Shown here: piece by piece, positions 47,613-57,562 of the stretch
Layout of the letters: each line of letters starts with the position of its first letter
How positions within the stretch are numbered: position 1 is the first letter of the stretch
Assembly (NCBI RefSeq): GCF_036884655.1
Contig: NC_088342.1
Location: forward strand, 13,265,001 to 13,329,000
DNA length: 64,000 bases
Direction of reading: 5' to 3'
Source: Musa acuminata AAA Group
Lineage: Eukaryota; Streptophyta; Magnoliopsida; Zingiberales; Musaceae
The notes under the pieces: model-generated
Databases searched by the model: none
Seen by the model: the letters and a program-made list of their open reading frames with translations, nothing else
What the model was told of the DNA's origin: nothing
Position numbers and translations under genes: made by a program

Positions 47613-48330
47613 TGTTAGGATCGGAGCGGCACTAAGAGGGAGGGGGGGGTGAATTAGTGCAGCGGATTAAAACTCGTAAGTTTGAAACCAAATTCGTAAA
47701 TGCGAGAAAATTTTGATTCGACAATAACTTGAGTAAAGTGAGAAGATGAAAACAAAAGCTTGCTGCAATGTAAATAACAATTTTAAAAAGGTAAGTACTC
47801 ACACATTCAAGGAACACACCAATTTAAAGTGGTTCGGTCAAATGAGCTACATCCACTTGCGAAGCCTTCTTCGATGAGGCTCCCAACTTCCACTAACAAA
47901 TCACTTTGAAGGAAAAGGACAAATACCCCTCTTACAACTTTTATAAGTGGTTCACACTCTTACAAATTTTCAACGAAAAGGAAGGAGGTGAACAATCAAG
48001 CAATTGAAAATAAGGCTTGCTAAAAACTTTATAAAGGCCTTTTTTCTCAATCTATTGCTACTCAAAGGTTGTGTTCTCTGCTGAGAATTGAGGGGTACTT
48101 ATAGGCCCCAAGAGGATTCAAATTTAGGCTCCAAATTTTGAATTCTCTTGGGTTCCCGATGCTGGCGGTGCCATCACCTATCAGTGTCTGACACTGACAG
48201 TATACTAGCGGTGCCACTGCCCAGTCCGGCGGTGCCACCATCGGACCTCTTGGGTGCTGGGCGGTGCCACTACCTAGTCCAGTGGTACCACCGCCTGATC
48301 CTTCGGGTTCTGGGCAGTGCCACCGCCTAG
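47613..48330 (-). mobile_element. 3' LTR of B6, left part
   Basis: Starts TGTTAGGATCGGAGCGGC as does the 5' LTR at 60989. Hairpin with G run at 47628-47660, GGTGCCACC clusters at 48160-48330. It breaks at CACCGCCTAG, followed directly by B2-type pol sequence. Confidence 0.88.
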
Positions 48331-50610
48331 TTCAATGATGCAAGCATTAGATTCGAATTTGACAATATATCTTTTATCACATAATTGACTAATACTCAAG
48401 AGGTTATGTTTTAAACCATCAACTAACAAAACATCTTCAATAAAGAAGTTGTATTTGTTACCTATGGTTCCTTTGCTAATGATTTTACCCTTATTGTTGT
48501 CTCCGAATGTGACGTAGCCTTCGTCTATGCTAGTGAGCTTAGAGAATTGAAATGGATCTCTGGTCATATGCCTTGAGCATCCACTATCAACGTACCATCT
48601 CTTGCTCCTAGCTTGTGATGGTGTATATCTCTACAAGAACGGATAATTTTTAGGTACCTATTTACTTTTGGGTGCCTCAAAAACTGATCTACATTGTTTA
48701 TTATGTTGCATAGAGTTTATCATGGTTCCTTTAGGAACCCAAATCAGTTTGTTCGGGCTAATTTTCTTGAATAGAAAATGATACGTTTTATGTCCATGTT
48801 TGCAACAAAAGTTGCATTTGCTTTGGTGCCGAACATGTAAGATAGGGTCTTTTATGAAGGTGGTTGGATTTTGGTGAGGACTTCTTATAAATCTGATTCC
48901 ACTTCTTTTGGGAACGTGACCCTTATTTGTAAGGATCATGTTCAAAGACTTGCTATCAACCTCAAATTTCTTCAAGGCGTCCTTAAGTAGCAAGTTCTCC
49001 TTTTGAAGAGATTCTAGATAATGGCATTTTTCACATTGAGCTAAACTATCATGATATTCAGTTTTTAATTTATCAAAATTGCTAACAAGACTATCATGCT
49101 TATTTTTCAGCAATTTATATTTTCTACTAATTGTTTTGCATTCATCAAATAAGTCATGGAGACATTTAATAATTCATCAAATGATAAATCTGCATCAATT
49201 AAATTTGTTACCTCCTCTCCGATGGCCATTAGGGCATAATGAACAACTTGCTCGGTGTTGGACTCGTCTTCTTCGGATGCGCTCGAGTCATCCCACGTTA
49301 CTTTGAGCGCCTTCTTCTTTGATGTTCTCTTCTTGGCTTGGAGACAATCACTTTTGTAGTGTCCCAGCTTTTTGCACTCGTAGCAAATAACTTGGTCCTT
49401 TTTGGATTTAAATTTATTTTTTTGTCATTTTTGAACTTATTTTTCTTAATAATTTTTTGAATTTCCTTGTTAGAAGTGCCAAGTCATCGTCACAGTCCTC
49501 GTCACTTGAGTTTTCTCTCAAGTGGTCATCTAAAATTCTAAGTGCCATATCCTTCCTGTTCTTTGGAATGATGTCTTCTTGCTCTTCATGAGCCTTGCAA
49601 GTCATTTCATAGATCATTAATGACCTGATTAATTCTTCAAGAGGAAAGTTATTTAAATCTTTAGCCTCTTGAATAATAGTGACTTTAGGGTCCCAACTCT
49701 TAGGAATGGATCTTATAATCTTATTGACGAGCTCAAAATCCGTAAAACTTTTGCCGAGCCCTTTTAGACCATTGACGACATCCGTGAAATGGGTATACAT
49801 GTCGCCAATAGTCTCGCTCAGTTTCATTCGAAAAAGTTTAAAAGAATATATCAAAAGATTAATTTTTGACTCTTTCACTCTACTTGTGCCTTCGTGAGTC
49901 ACTGTTAGAACCCTTGCAGATTCTAAACTTGGGATTGATCTCTTTAGGGGATCGGCCTCCTTGGAACTCTATAGCGGTTCCTCCCTCCAAGTTGCTGCTC
50001 AAAGGCTGCAGAAAAGATTCATCTATTGCTTATGAAAAGAGGAGGAATACATGACTATTTATAGGGCTTCTAAATCCTAACTCCTAATAGGACTCCTACT
50101 CAAGACTCCTACTTCTAACTAACTCCTAATAGGACTCCTACTCAAGATTCCTATTCCTTTACAACTCCTTATTCTTCTCTAAGAAACAAGCTCCTAACCC
50201 TAGCCGGCCTCTTCACCTCTTTAATAGGGGTCGGCTTAGGTAGGTTTTACATGAATGTCCCTCTCAATTAGGACTCTCCAAGCTATAGTCCTAACAGTCA
50301 CTTCGAGTGTATGCCAAATATCAAACGCGGTTTCACAAACCGAAACACGATTGAACTCATTTTTATCAAGCGCACAAAATAAGGCATTCATAGCCTTTGC
50401 ATTAAGAGTGAAAGTCTTCTTCTCCAATTCATTCCAATCGATCATTGGAAGACAAGACTTCGAAAATCCATTTTCGATAAGATTCCAAAGCTCAAAATCC
50501 ATTGAAATAAGGAAGATCCTCATTCGGGTCTTCCAATAGGTGTAGTCCATCCCATTGAACATGGGTGGACGTGTAATAGAGTGGCGCTCTTGGTTTCCGA
50601 CGTATTCCAT
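48331..50610 (-). pseudogene. Copied Sirevirus gag and protease start
   Basis: Second copy of B2's gag-protease. Start MEYVGNQERHSITRPPMFNG at 50610. After the solo LTR (49903-50296) the frame 49902-49414 holds MKLSETIGDMYTHFTD and ELIRSLMIYEM. Knuckle 1 (CYECKKLGHYKSDC) is near 49390-49345. A coiled-coil-like segment and knuckle 2 (KCNFCCKHGHKTYH, last Cys lost) lie in 49113-48658. Protease region 48567-48331 (TSIDEGYVTFGDN) is cut at the block border, where its frame runs into LTR sequence. Knuckle 2's first Cys, a stop in the source copy, is intact here. Confidence 0.9.
49903..50296 (-). mobile_element. 394 bp solo LTR of another copia-like family
   Basis: TGTTAGAACC...GTCCTAACA flanked by GTCAC (49898-49902, 50297-50301); the site is uninterrupted in the source copy near 34300. 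On the minus strand CCCTATAAATAG supplies a TATA box (about 50068-50055), so minus is the likely sense. Contains two 42-bp-spaced copies of AACTCCTAATAGGACTCCTA at 50079 and 50121. No similarity seen to the other LTRs. Confidence 0.92.
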
Positions 50611-50660
50611 CTCTCTTGGGTTTTAATCCGTTTGAGAATTAACCCCACTCTGATACCAAT

Positions 50661-52144
50661 TGTTAGGATCAAGAGCACTAAGAGGGGGGGGGGATGGTGA
50701 ATTAGTGCAGCGAAAAACTTTCGACGATTTAAAATGACGTTCGTACGATAAAAACAATTTTGGTAAGAAAGCCGATTTGGAAATTGCTTTAACTTGTGAT
50801 CAAGCGAGATGCAGTTAAAGTAAAGATATAGAGGCAGTTTGTAGTTAAGATAAAGAACAGAATGTAATTGCAAATTGAAATACGACGTTCGTACGATAAA
50901 AGCGATTTCGGTATGAAAGCCGATTCGGAAGTTGCTTTAACTTAGATTAGGTGAAGTGCAGTTAAAGTAATAAGGAAGTAAAGCACATATGGAGGTTTGC
51001 AGTAAGGTAAGCAGTAAGAAGAAATGCAAACCAGAGAGCACCACAATTTTAGAGTGGTTCGGTCAATTTTGACCTACATCCACTTTTGGCTTCCTCCTTC
51101 GGTGAGGTCACCGACATCCACTAGAGGCCTTTCTTCAATAGGCGAAGGCCAACCACCCTTTTACAGTTTCACTCCTTTTGACGAGCTTAGGAGACTAACC
51201 CTTACAAACTTTTCTCTCCTCTCTTGAAGGATCAAAACTTGGAAGAAAATAGGGAGGAGAACTTCTAGCCTTTACAGCACTTTTGAGCTCTAAAAATCAT
51301 AGAGTAAGATTAGATTTTCGGTGCCCTTTCATGCAGGAAAGGGTGATATATATATAGGCCCTAAACTGGTTTGAATTTGGAGCTCAAAAATATTTTTTAC
51401 CAGATTTCCGGGGTCCTGGTGGTACTACCTTCTGATTGGGACGGTACAACCGCCTGACAGAGCTCGGAGACCGAGCTCTGGCGGTGCCATCGCCTGACAA
51501 GGGTGGTTGCACTGCCCAGTCTCGCTCGAAGACTGAGCCCAAGTGGTGCCACCGCCTGACTTGGGCGGTTGCACTGCCTAGCTTTCCTGGGAGACCATCT
51601 CCTGGGCGGTGCCACCGCCTAGCAGGAATTTTGGTTCGAATGGGTTGATCCATTCGGCCCAATTTGGGTCTATCAAGGGCCCACTTGCCCCCAGATTAAG
51701 TTAATAGGATCACTTCCCATTCCTAACTTAATCTACATGCTAATAATGATATTTCTTAAGATATTTACTTCAACTTGCTCCGGTGCGTCAATCGCTTCTT
51801 CCGGCGAGCTTCTGGCAAACTTTCGGAAAACATCCGATGAACCTTCGACGATGCTCCGGTGGACTTCCGGCAAACTCCTGGACTTGCGACGATTTACTTG
51901 GCGAGTTCCGATGAGCTTTTTTGGCAAGCCCCTTAACTTCTCGGATTTGTTCCCGTAGAACTTCCGATGACCGTCCGGACTTCCATCGAACTCTCAAACC
52001 CCCAACGTGATCATGGTCTTGACTCCGGCGCAACTTCTGCTGCATGTCTTACTTCCATCGTAGTTAATCCTGCACACTTATCTCAACATATGGATTAAAT
52101 AACAAATGACAATTGACTTCATCATCAAAATCCGAGATTCAACA
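50661..52144 (-). mobile_element. Complete copy of the B2 5' LTR
   Basis: 1484 bp, TGTTAGGATCAAGAGC...TTCAACA followed by AGTAC. It shows what the source LTR looked like before damage: hairpin/G run (50674-50708), GGTGCCACCGCC clusters at 51415-51620, CTTCCGACGA-type repeats at 51780-51990. A primer site lies at 50658-50648. Confidence 0.9.
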
Positions 52145-52903
52145 AGTACATCAACAATTAATGAGGCAAGCAAATTATTATGGAGATAATAATTTACTAA
52201 GCTAGAAGGAGTTCTGATAGGCAAAACTGACGACCAGCTCGATATTGAGACTAGAGAGTCATACACATATGGAAGATGTTGCGACTAGTAGAGGTTCATA
52301 TATGAGATATCTGCTAGAGTCCCTATTTTATTAGATATCCAATAAGCCCATGAATTATTGGATCCTATAGATGAGATCCGATAAGAGCTAATGAGAGATT
52401 ATTGGATAAATATATACTAATCTAAGAGGCTTGGATAGTTGGATGGAGATCTAGTACCCAATATAGTAGGATCCATTATGGTTAAGTTGATAGGGGGCCT
52501 TTATAAATAAGAGAGAAAGAAAAGGCCATAGCTATACTTCTTGGTTGCCACCTTCTATTCTCCTCTCCCCTTCTCCTCCTCAACTAACATGTGGTTTTCA
52601 GTTTCATGAGGTTTTGCGTACCAATCTTCGCATGACAACGAACACCTTTTGGGAAATTTAGGATTTTTATTTTCTGTTCTTCCGTTGCGCATGTGATTTC
52701 GTCCTAAATTTCTCTATAATGATTCGTAAATATCAGTATAAATAATCTCAAGGAGTTTTTTACTTCTTGTGGTATTTTTCTTTGTATGTTTAGTTTGCTT
52801 TCCCTTAATGCAATCTATAAAACATCAAAATCAGTGAAGTCTAAATGTTTCAAAATATTATCGTTCACTAATCTTTCAATTTTTTTCTTAGAGATATGTC
52901 TCA
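52145..52903 (+). mobile_element. Copy of A' LTR fragment and adjoining segment
   Basis: Duplicate of 40077-40857 without the 22-bp tandem duplication. TATAAATA at 52502-52509. Confidence 0.8.
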
Positions 52904-53149
52904 CGTTAGGATCGAGTCAGCACTAAGAGGGTGGGGGGGGGGGGGGGTGAATTAGTGCAGCGGATAAAAACATCGGTTTTGAAAAATCTTCGTTTCAATT
53001 AAAACCGATCTCGGAAGATATTAACTTAAAAGCATATGAGAGCATAGTTAGAGTAAAAAATAAGTTTGCAATATAAAGTAGTTTTTAATAAAGGTAAATA
53101 ACAAAATAGATATGCAAACCGATTTATAGTGGTTCGGTCGTCGTGACCT
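52904..53149 (-). mobile_element. Copy of the B4 3' LTR remnant
   Basis: Duplicate of 40858-41107. The terminal TG reads CG here. G run of different length. Confidence 0.8.
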
Positions 53150-55139
53150 ACAAATTATTCTTTCTTCCTTTTGCAATAAGCAAGTTACAAGTTTTGCTTC
53201 TTAAGATAGGCAAGATAGCACTTTTGCTTCTCTTGAGATTACAAGATAACATTTCTTGCTTCTCTTTTGAGATGAGTAAACTAATAAGTTTTGCCTTGCT
53301 TCTCTTTTGAGATGAGTAAACTAATAAGTTTTGCCTCTCTCTGCGATGTGTAAGTTTGTAATTTTTGTTTCTCTTTAGATGTGCAAGCAAGCAAGTAAGT
53401 TCTTGGAAATGTACAAGCTAACAAATTTATCTCCCCCTTTGTCATTGAAACAAAGAATGGAAGAATATAATTTTATAATTCTTTTTTCCTTTACAATAAT
53501 TTTTAAATTATGACAAAGGTAAAGTATCAATCTTATTTCGTTATGTTTGTGCATTATTATAGTTTCAAATTAAAATATACATAATTTTAAAACCTTACAT
53601 TTCATCCTTACTTCATGCATGATACCAAAAATAAATCATCACTATGGCATATCATACATGATACTCAAACATTCATAATACATCATTTTAGCAACAAATC
53701 ATAGTATTGCATGCATCATTCCAAATCATAAATAATTCAAATCATGATGGTATCAAAATGTCAAATTACATTACATCATATCATGCATGATTATAACTTC
53801 TCATTTGTATGAATCAACATAATATCATGAGTATTGCATAATTTCATATCATCACATGAAGGATAACAAGAAAAATTTGGTGATGAGATATACTTTATGA
53901 ATACAAGGAGTTAGACAAAGAAAAATCATATTATAAAAGATGAAATCATGTGAATCCCAAGAAACATGATTCATTTTGACAAATCTCCTCTTAAATTATC
54001 AAAAGAAAATCTTAGGAGATCAAATAGTAAAAGATCTTCAATAGAAATTTTAAGTCATGAATTCCAAAAAAGATACTCTCTTTAGTAAAAAAACAAAATA
54101 ATTATGGGAGAACAAACAATCAATGATCTCGATTCTTGCATAAGAAATCTCATGATTTATATAGAAAAGCTCCTCTTAAATATATAGTAAGTAGAATCAT
54201 AGGAGAATAATGAAAAGTCTTAATTCATATAAAGAAAATATCAATTTATCATGATTTGATAAATATTCTCTTAAAAGAGTGAATCATATGTTCATCAAGA
54301 AAGATGTTTCATGTCGAATATATCACAAGTCATAAATGCGATAAATGATTTAGTTAAATATATCATCTCATTAGTAAAATGAGTCATATGAAAATAGATC
54401 CAAAATCATCATCAAAATCACTTTTTGGCAAATTCAATGAAGGCAACGTAGATAGATTCCTATAAAAAATAGCTCAAGTTCTTTTAGTTCCAAATTTTGT
54501 GATTGATTTCATGCAAGCATGCCTTTGTCTTTTTATTCCAAATCAAAACATGCATCATCGTTTAAGATCGAAAAATAAATTTCATCATCAAAATCATCAT
54601 GACGAAAAATATAACACATTAAACATACGGCTTCTTTAAACAAGAAAATTGATTTATCATTTTAATTCCAATGACAATACATTTTTCTTTTTATGTGTTT
54701 GATTTTGTGTGATTAATTTCATATAAGTATACTCAAGTTTGTCATATGAAAACCATCCATCTTGTTTAAAACCGAAAAAGCAACTTTCATTACAACAAAG
54801 ATCAATAAGTCATAAATCATAAAAATCATCATACATAATTTTGAAATATAAACTCATTAAGCATGGTTTTATTAAACATAAGGCATCTTCAATCAAAATC
54901 AAAAGCTATATGAAAATCATCAAAATATACATTGTTGCTTCTTAAGAACATACATAAGATTAATCTTATTAGGTGTACAAGCATTGGATTTAAATCTAAT
55001 ATTTTATTCTGTTATCATAAAGTATGCAGTTGTCATGATAATTTTTTCAAAATAGCTAGAAAAAGAAGCATGATATATTTTTTTATAATTTTTTTTATTT
55101 TTTATACAAATTAATTGAAAAATAACTCATGAAAAAGCA
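53150..55139 (-). other. Copy of the B4 spacer
   Basis: Duplicate of 41108-43093 with few changes; purine tract at 53429-53447. No gene. Confidence 0.85.
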
Positions 55140-56102
55140 TCAAGTAATTTCAAAGTAATGTAAAAGAGTTTCGTTTGAGTTGTTTATCTCATTGTCGAGA
55201 GTCACCAAAGCGAAGTTCGCCACTTCGTCTTCATCAATTTGCTCCTCATCTTCGGATGCACTCATTTTGTCCCAAGTCACCTTGAGTGCTTTCTTGTTCT
55301 TTAGCAACTCCTTTTTTTTTAGTTCATTTTTACTTTTTGATTTATGTTTTAAGAACTTTTTAAGTTTTATTATGAGAAGTTTAAGGTCATCATCATCATC
55401 ACTTGAGTTATCACTTAAGTGGTATTCTATTGTTCGAAGTGCTAAATCCTTCATATTCTTTGGAAGGTAGTTCTCATGTTCATCATGTTCAATACATGTC
55501 ATTTCATAGGTCATCAAAGACCTAATCAGTTCATTAAGTGAAAAATAGTTCAAATCCTTTGCTTCTTGTGTTGTGGTTACTTTCGGATCCTAATTTTTAG
55601 AAAAAGATTTAAAATCTTGTTTACAAGTTCAAGATTAGAAAAAAATTTACCAAGTACTTTTAAACTTTTGACGACATCCGTAAAACGGGTATACATACAA
55701 TAGAAGTTTTACTTGGTTCCATTCGAAATAATTCAAAATCATGCATCAAAATATTTATTCTAGACACCTTTACTCTATTCGTGCCTTTATGAGTTACTTC
55801 TAGTTTGTGCCAAATCTTATGTGCAGTTTTGCATAAAGAAACATGATTAAACTCATTTATGCTCAAAACATAAAATAGAGCGTTCATAGCTTTAGCATTC
55901 AAAGAAAATGTTTTCTTCTCCAAATCATTTCATTCGTTCATTAGAGTAGAAGATTTTTGAAAATTATTTTTAATAATATTCCATAAATCAAGGTTCAAGG
56001 AAAAAATGAAATCATATAAGTTTTCCAATAAGTGCAGTCCGTCCTATTGAACATAGGAGGATGAATGATAGAATGACCCTCTTGAAAGTCGAAAAGAGTC
56101 AT
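55140..56102 (-). pseudogene. Copy of B4 gag (YFEIT ending)
   Basis: Start ATG at 56102. NDLEKKTFSLNAKAMNALFYVLSINEF and HKIWHKLEVTHKGTNRVKVSR lie in 55923-55660. A frameshift follows, then the open frame 55553-55140: ELIRSLMTYEMTCIEHDEHENYLPKN-type region, basic KSKNELKKKELL, acidic SASEDEEQIDEDE, and ...LLHYFEIT-stop. The C-terminal half is better preserved than in the source. Confidence 0.87.
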
Positions 56103-56172
56103 TTCTCTTGGGTGTTAAACCAAACAAGAAAACCATGGCTCTAATACCAACTATTAGGATCACGTCGGTACT

Positions 56173-56202
56173 AAGGTTGTGTTCTCTGATACCAACTATT
56201 AG
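56173..56202. other. Complex right junction of the copied block
   Basis: AAGGTTGTGTTCTCT (56173-56187) matches the LTR at about 56372-56386, and CTCTGATACCAACTATTAG (56184-56202) matches the B4 primer-site/LTR border at 44095-44113. The pieces overlap by 3-4 bp (AAG, CTCT, TAG) before the B6 LTR resumes with AGCAAGTCAC. Confidence 0.85.
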
Positions 56203-57562
56203 CAAGTCACTTTGAAGGGAAATGACAAATAACCCTCTTACAACTTTTACAAGTGGTTCACACTCTTACAAATTTTCAACGAAAAGGAAGGAGGTGAACA
56301 CTCAAGCAATTGAAAATAAGGCTTGCTAAAAACTTTACAAGGGTTTTTTTCTCAATCTATTGCTACTCAAAGGTTGTGTTCTCTATTGAGAATTGAGGGA
56401 TATTTATAGGCCCCAAGAGGATTCAAATTTGGGCTCCAAATTTTGAATTCTCTTGGGTTTCTGATTGTGGTGGTGCCACCGCCTATCAATGTCTGACACT
56501 GATAGTGTACTGGCAGTACCACCATCGGACCTCTCGGGTGTTGGGCGGTGCCACCGCCCAGTCTGGTGGTACCACCTCCCGATCCTTCGGGTTCTGGATG
56601 GTGCCTCCACCTAGTTTGGCGGTGCCATCGCCTGGACTGTTGTAGCTCACTAGTTGGGCTCCAAACTTGGCCCAAACCAAACCAAATTCAGGCCCAGTTG
56701 GCCCCTAACCAGATTATCAGATTAACTCTTAATCTTAATCCTAATTATATACAAACTATGAAGTTAAGACATAGTCCTAAGCAGATCTTATAACCGACAA
56801 TGTCGAGTTTCCTTCCGGCGAGCTTTCTGACGATCTTCCGATATACCCTCGGATTTCTTCCGACGGACTCTTAGTGAGCTCCCGATCTTGTAGTGAGTTT
56901 AGCAAGTAGCCGAGCCTTCTCGGCGATCTCCGCAAACCTCTGACGATCTTTTCGGCGGACTTTCGAAAACTCCGACAAGTCCCCGATTTCCTCTCGGTTG
57001 GTTCCGGTAACATCTCCGACGAATCTTCAGACTCTCAAACACCCATCGAACTTGACTCCGATAGACTTGCTTTATGTCTTCAAGCTATCGTAGTTAATCC
57101 TGTACATGTAAAAACAAAGGTCCGATCTAGACAATTACTCATAAGTAATTAATCAAGTTGTCCGGCATGTCATTGGTCCCTCGACGCTTCATCCGATTCT
57201 TTGGCGCATCATCTTCTCTTGTGGCCTATTGCCCAATCGGCCAGTTGACTCTGCAACTCTAATATCCTTGGCGCAATACTCGCTCTTCTTGGCCCGATGC
57301 TCGAATCTATGGCTCGAAGCCTTCTGTCGATACGTTAACCGATCCACCGGCCTGACATCCAATGTTCTGACATGTTCCTCCGACACAACATGATTTTCTT
57401 GTTTTAATTGTCTCATCCTGATCGTAGCATCCTGCGTCACTCAAAACATAGATTAAATCATAAACACATATCAAGTGATTTTATCATCAAAATACGAGAT
57501 AACATAGATTAAATCAAAAACACATATCAAGTGATTTTATCATCAAAATACGAGATTCAATA
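56203..57562 (-). mobile_element. 3' LTR of B6, right part with 0.41 kb repeated
   Basis: 56203-56614 repeats 47897-48330 of the left part (they share AAAAGGAAGGAGGTGAAC, absent from the 5' LTR). 56615-57562 continues the LTR to TTCAATA, then the purine tract. Contains CTTCCGACGA-type repeats (56815-57030). Confidence 0.87.
57445..57556. repeat. 56-bp tandem duplication at the LTR end
   Basis: Units 57445-57500 and 57501-57556 (AACATAGATTAAATCA...ATACGAGAT) differ by one base. The 5' LTR has a single copy at about 62467-62522. Confidence 0.93.

Larger units (their letters stand above)
48331..56175 (-). repeat. Copied block: direct duplicate of 32733-44131
   Basis: Starts in the middle of Sirevirus pol (protease region), runs through gag, primer site, full 5' LTR, the AGTAC target site, A' LTR, B4's truncated 3' LTR, spacer, gag, primer site and the first 24 bp of B4's 5' LTR. 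Order and orientation equal the source. Long runs are identical (for example about 280 bases near 42100-42388 against 54140-54428). Differences: this copy lacks the LARD-like element, keeps about 640 bp missing at 39645, and has a 394 bp solo LTR at 49903. The borders do not coincide with any element ends. Confidence 0.92.
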
